Source: DASQTB01 sp035642095 (lineage in GTDB: Bacteria; Actinomycetota; UBA4738; CALAEC01). Taken from it: a stretch of DNA of 12,864 bases. Of this stretch, positions 12,690 to 12,864 are shown in pieces. The stretch lies in the NCBI GenBank assembly GCA_035642095.1, contig DASQTB010000065.1, positions 1 to 12,864 on the forward strand, read 5' to 3'. Position 1 is the stretch's first letter; each line of letters begins with the position of its first letter. A program made the translations under genes and the position numbers. Under the pieces are notes generated by a model. It was given only the letters and a program-made list of their open reading frames with translations. It had not been told where the DNA came from and searched no databases.

Positions 12690-12754
12690 CTCCACACGTG
12701 AGTCGCGGGCTTCCCTATTTTCCAATCGGTCAAGGGCTCGGACTGTTGGAGGCC

Positions 12755-12864
12755 CTAGACCGCGACCTCCAGCGTGGGCTGGGAGGACTCGTCTACGAGC
12801 CCGAGTGATGCGGGAGCCCCGAAGGGCCTCAGCGTCAGGCCTCGAGGGGCTCGCAGCCGCTTCT
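12755..12864 (-). CDS. Probable C-terminal end of a minus-strand gene, unknown
   Basis: Reading the minus strand from the right edge, one frame is open for 36 codons to a TAG at 12757-12755. The peptide starts KRLRAPRGLTLRPFG and ends SSQPTLEVAV. Third codon positions are mostly G or C, as in the neighbouring genes. The gene enters from outside the window and converges on the beta-helix gene, which fits the terminator-like hairpins between them. The fragment is too short to identify, and chance openness over 36 codons at this GC content is common. Confidence 0.35.
   Translation of the reverse strand, partial: KRLRAPRGLTLRPFGAPASLGLVDESSQPTLEVAV

Larger units (their letters stand above)
12593..12754. 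other. Non-coding gap between convergent genes
   Basis: The 162 bases after the beta-helix stop contain two hairpins (12603-12615 and 12637-12689) and a weaker TCCAA/TTGGA pair (12721-12725 with 12746-12750). The stretch TATTTTCCAA near 12717-12725 is the most AT-rich in the vicinity. No gene or recognised RNA was found here. Confidence 0.5.

Noticed and set aside
12690..12864. tRNA gene near the right edge
   Set aside because: Short stems occur, but no cloverleaf with a T-loop of the GTTCGANTC type or a suitable anticodon arm could be built.

Overview
This is a GC-rich bacterial window with many GTG starts, tight gene spacing and 4-8 base gene overlaps. It looks actinobacterial. The block serA, ilvE, FAH-family protein, gltX resembles the serA1-leuB-(Rv2994)-FAH-gltX neighbourhood of Mycobacterium tuberculosis (from memory), and a long ACT-domain serA and a F420-type luciferase-like oxidoreductase also fit Actinomycetota. 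The mix of envelope proteins suggests a poorly characterised actinobacterial lineage; I cannot name a genus.

Layout. (1) 1-275, minus strand: N-terminal part of a luciferase-like (LLM) oxidoreductase that runs off the left edge. It diverges from a plus-strand run at 310-2670: a hot-dog acyl-CoA thioesterase, tryptophan 2,3-dioxygenase (kynA) and a kynureninase-like PLP enzyme, with short gaps or overlaps. These point to tryptophan breakdown through kynurenine, although no formamidase is present. (2) 2737-5473: a class-V aminotransferase and serA, likely a two-gene route from 3-phosphoglycerate to phosphoserine that uses a non-SerC aminotransferase. (3) 5550-9347: ilvE, an FAH-family hydrolase/isomerase, gltX, a VOC/glyoxalase-fold protein and a small two-helix membrane protein. 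The first four read as one operon behind a clear Shine-Dalgarno site. (4) 9425-12592: two exported proteins. One is a polysaccharide deacetylase with an N-terminal FlgD-Ig-like domain. The other is a large CSLREA/beta-helix/choice-of-anchor-Q protein that ends in a Gly-Pro linker and seven exact nonapeptide RTX-like repeats. (5) 12593-12864: non-coding sequence with strong hairpins, then a probable C-terminus of a minus-strand gene entering from the right.

The metabolic half is mostly ordinary. The most unusual parts are the kynureninase homologue with an altered residue next to its PLP lysine, a solitary CRISPR-repeat-like sequence after the deacetylase gene, a cluster of GGCCGATA-type inverted and direct motifs upstream of the beta-helix gene, and that gene's own architecture: five beta-helix rungs at an exact 75-base period followed by a strongly basic, cysteine-containing RTX-like tail on a Sec-type exported protein. 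I saw no insertion sequence, tRNA, rRNA or CRISPR array.
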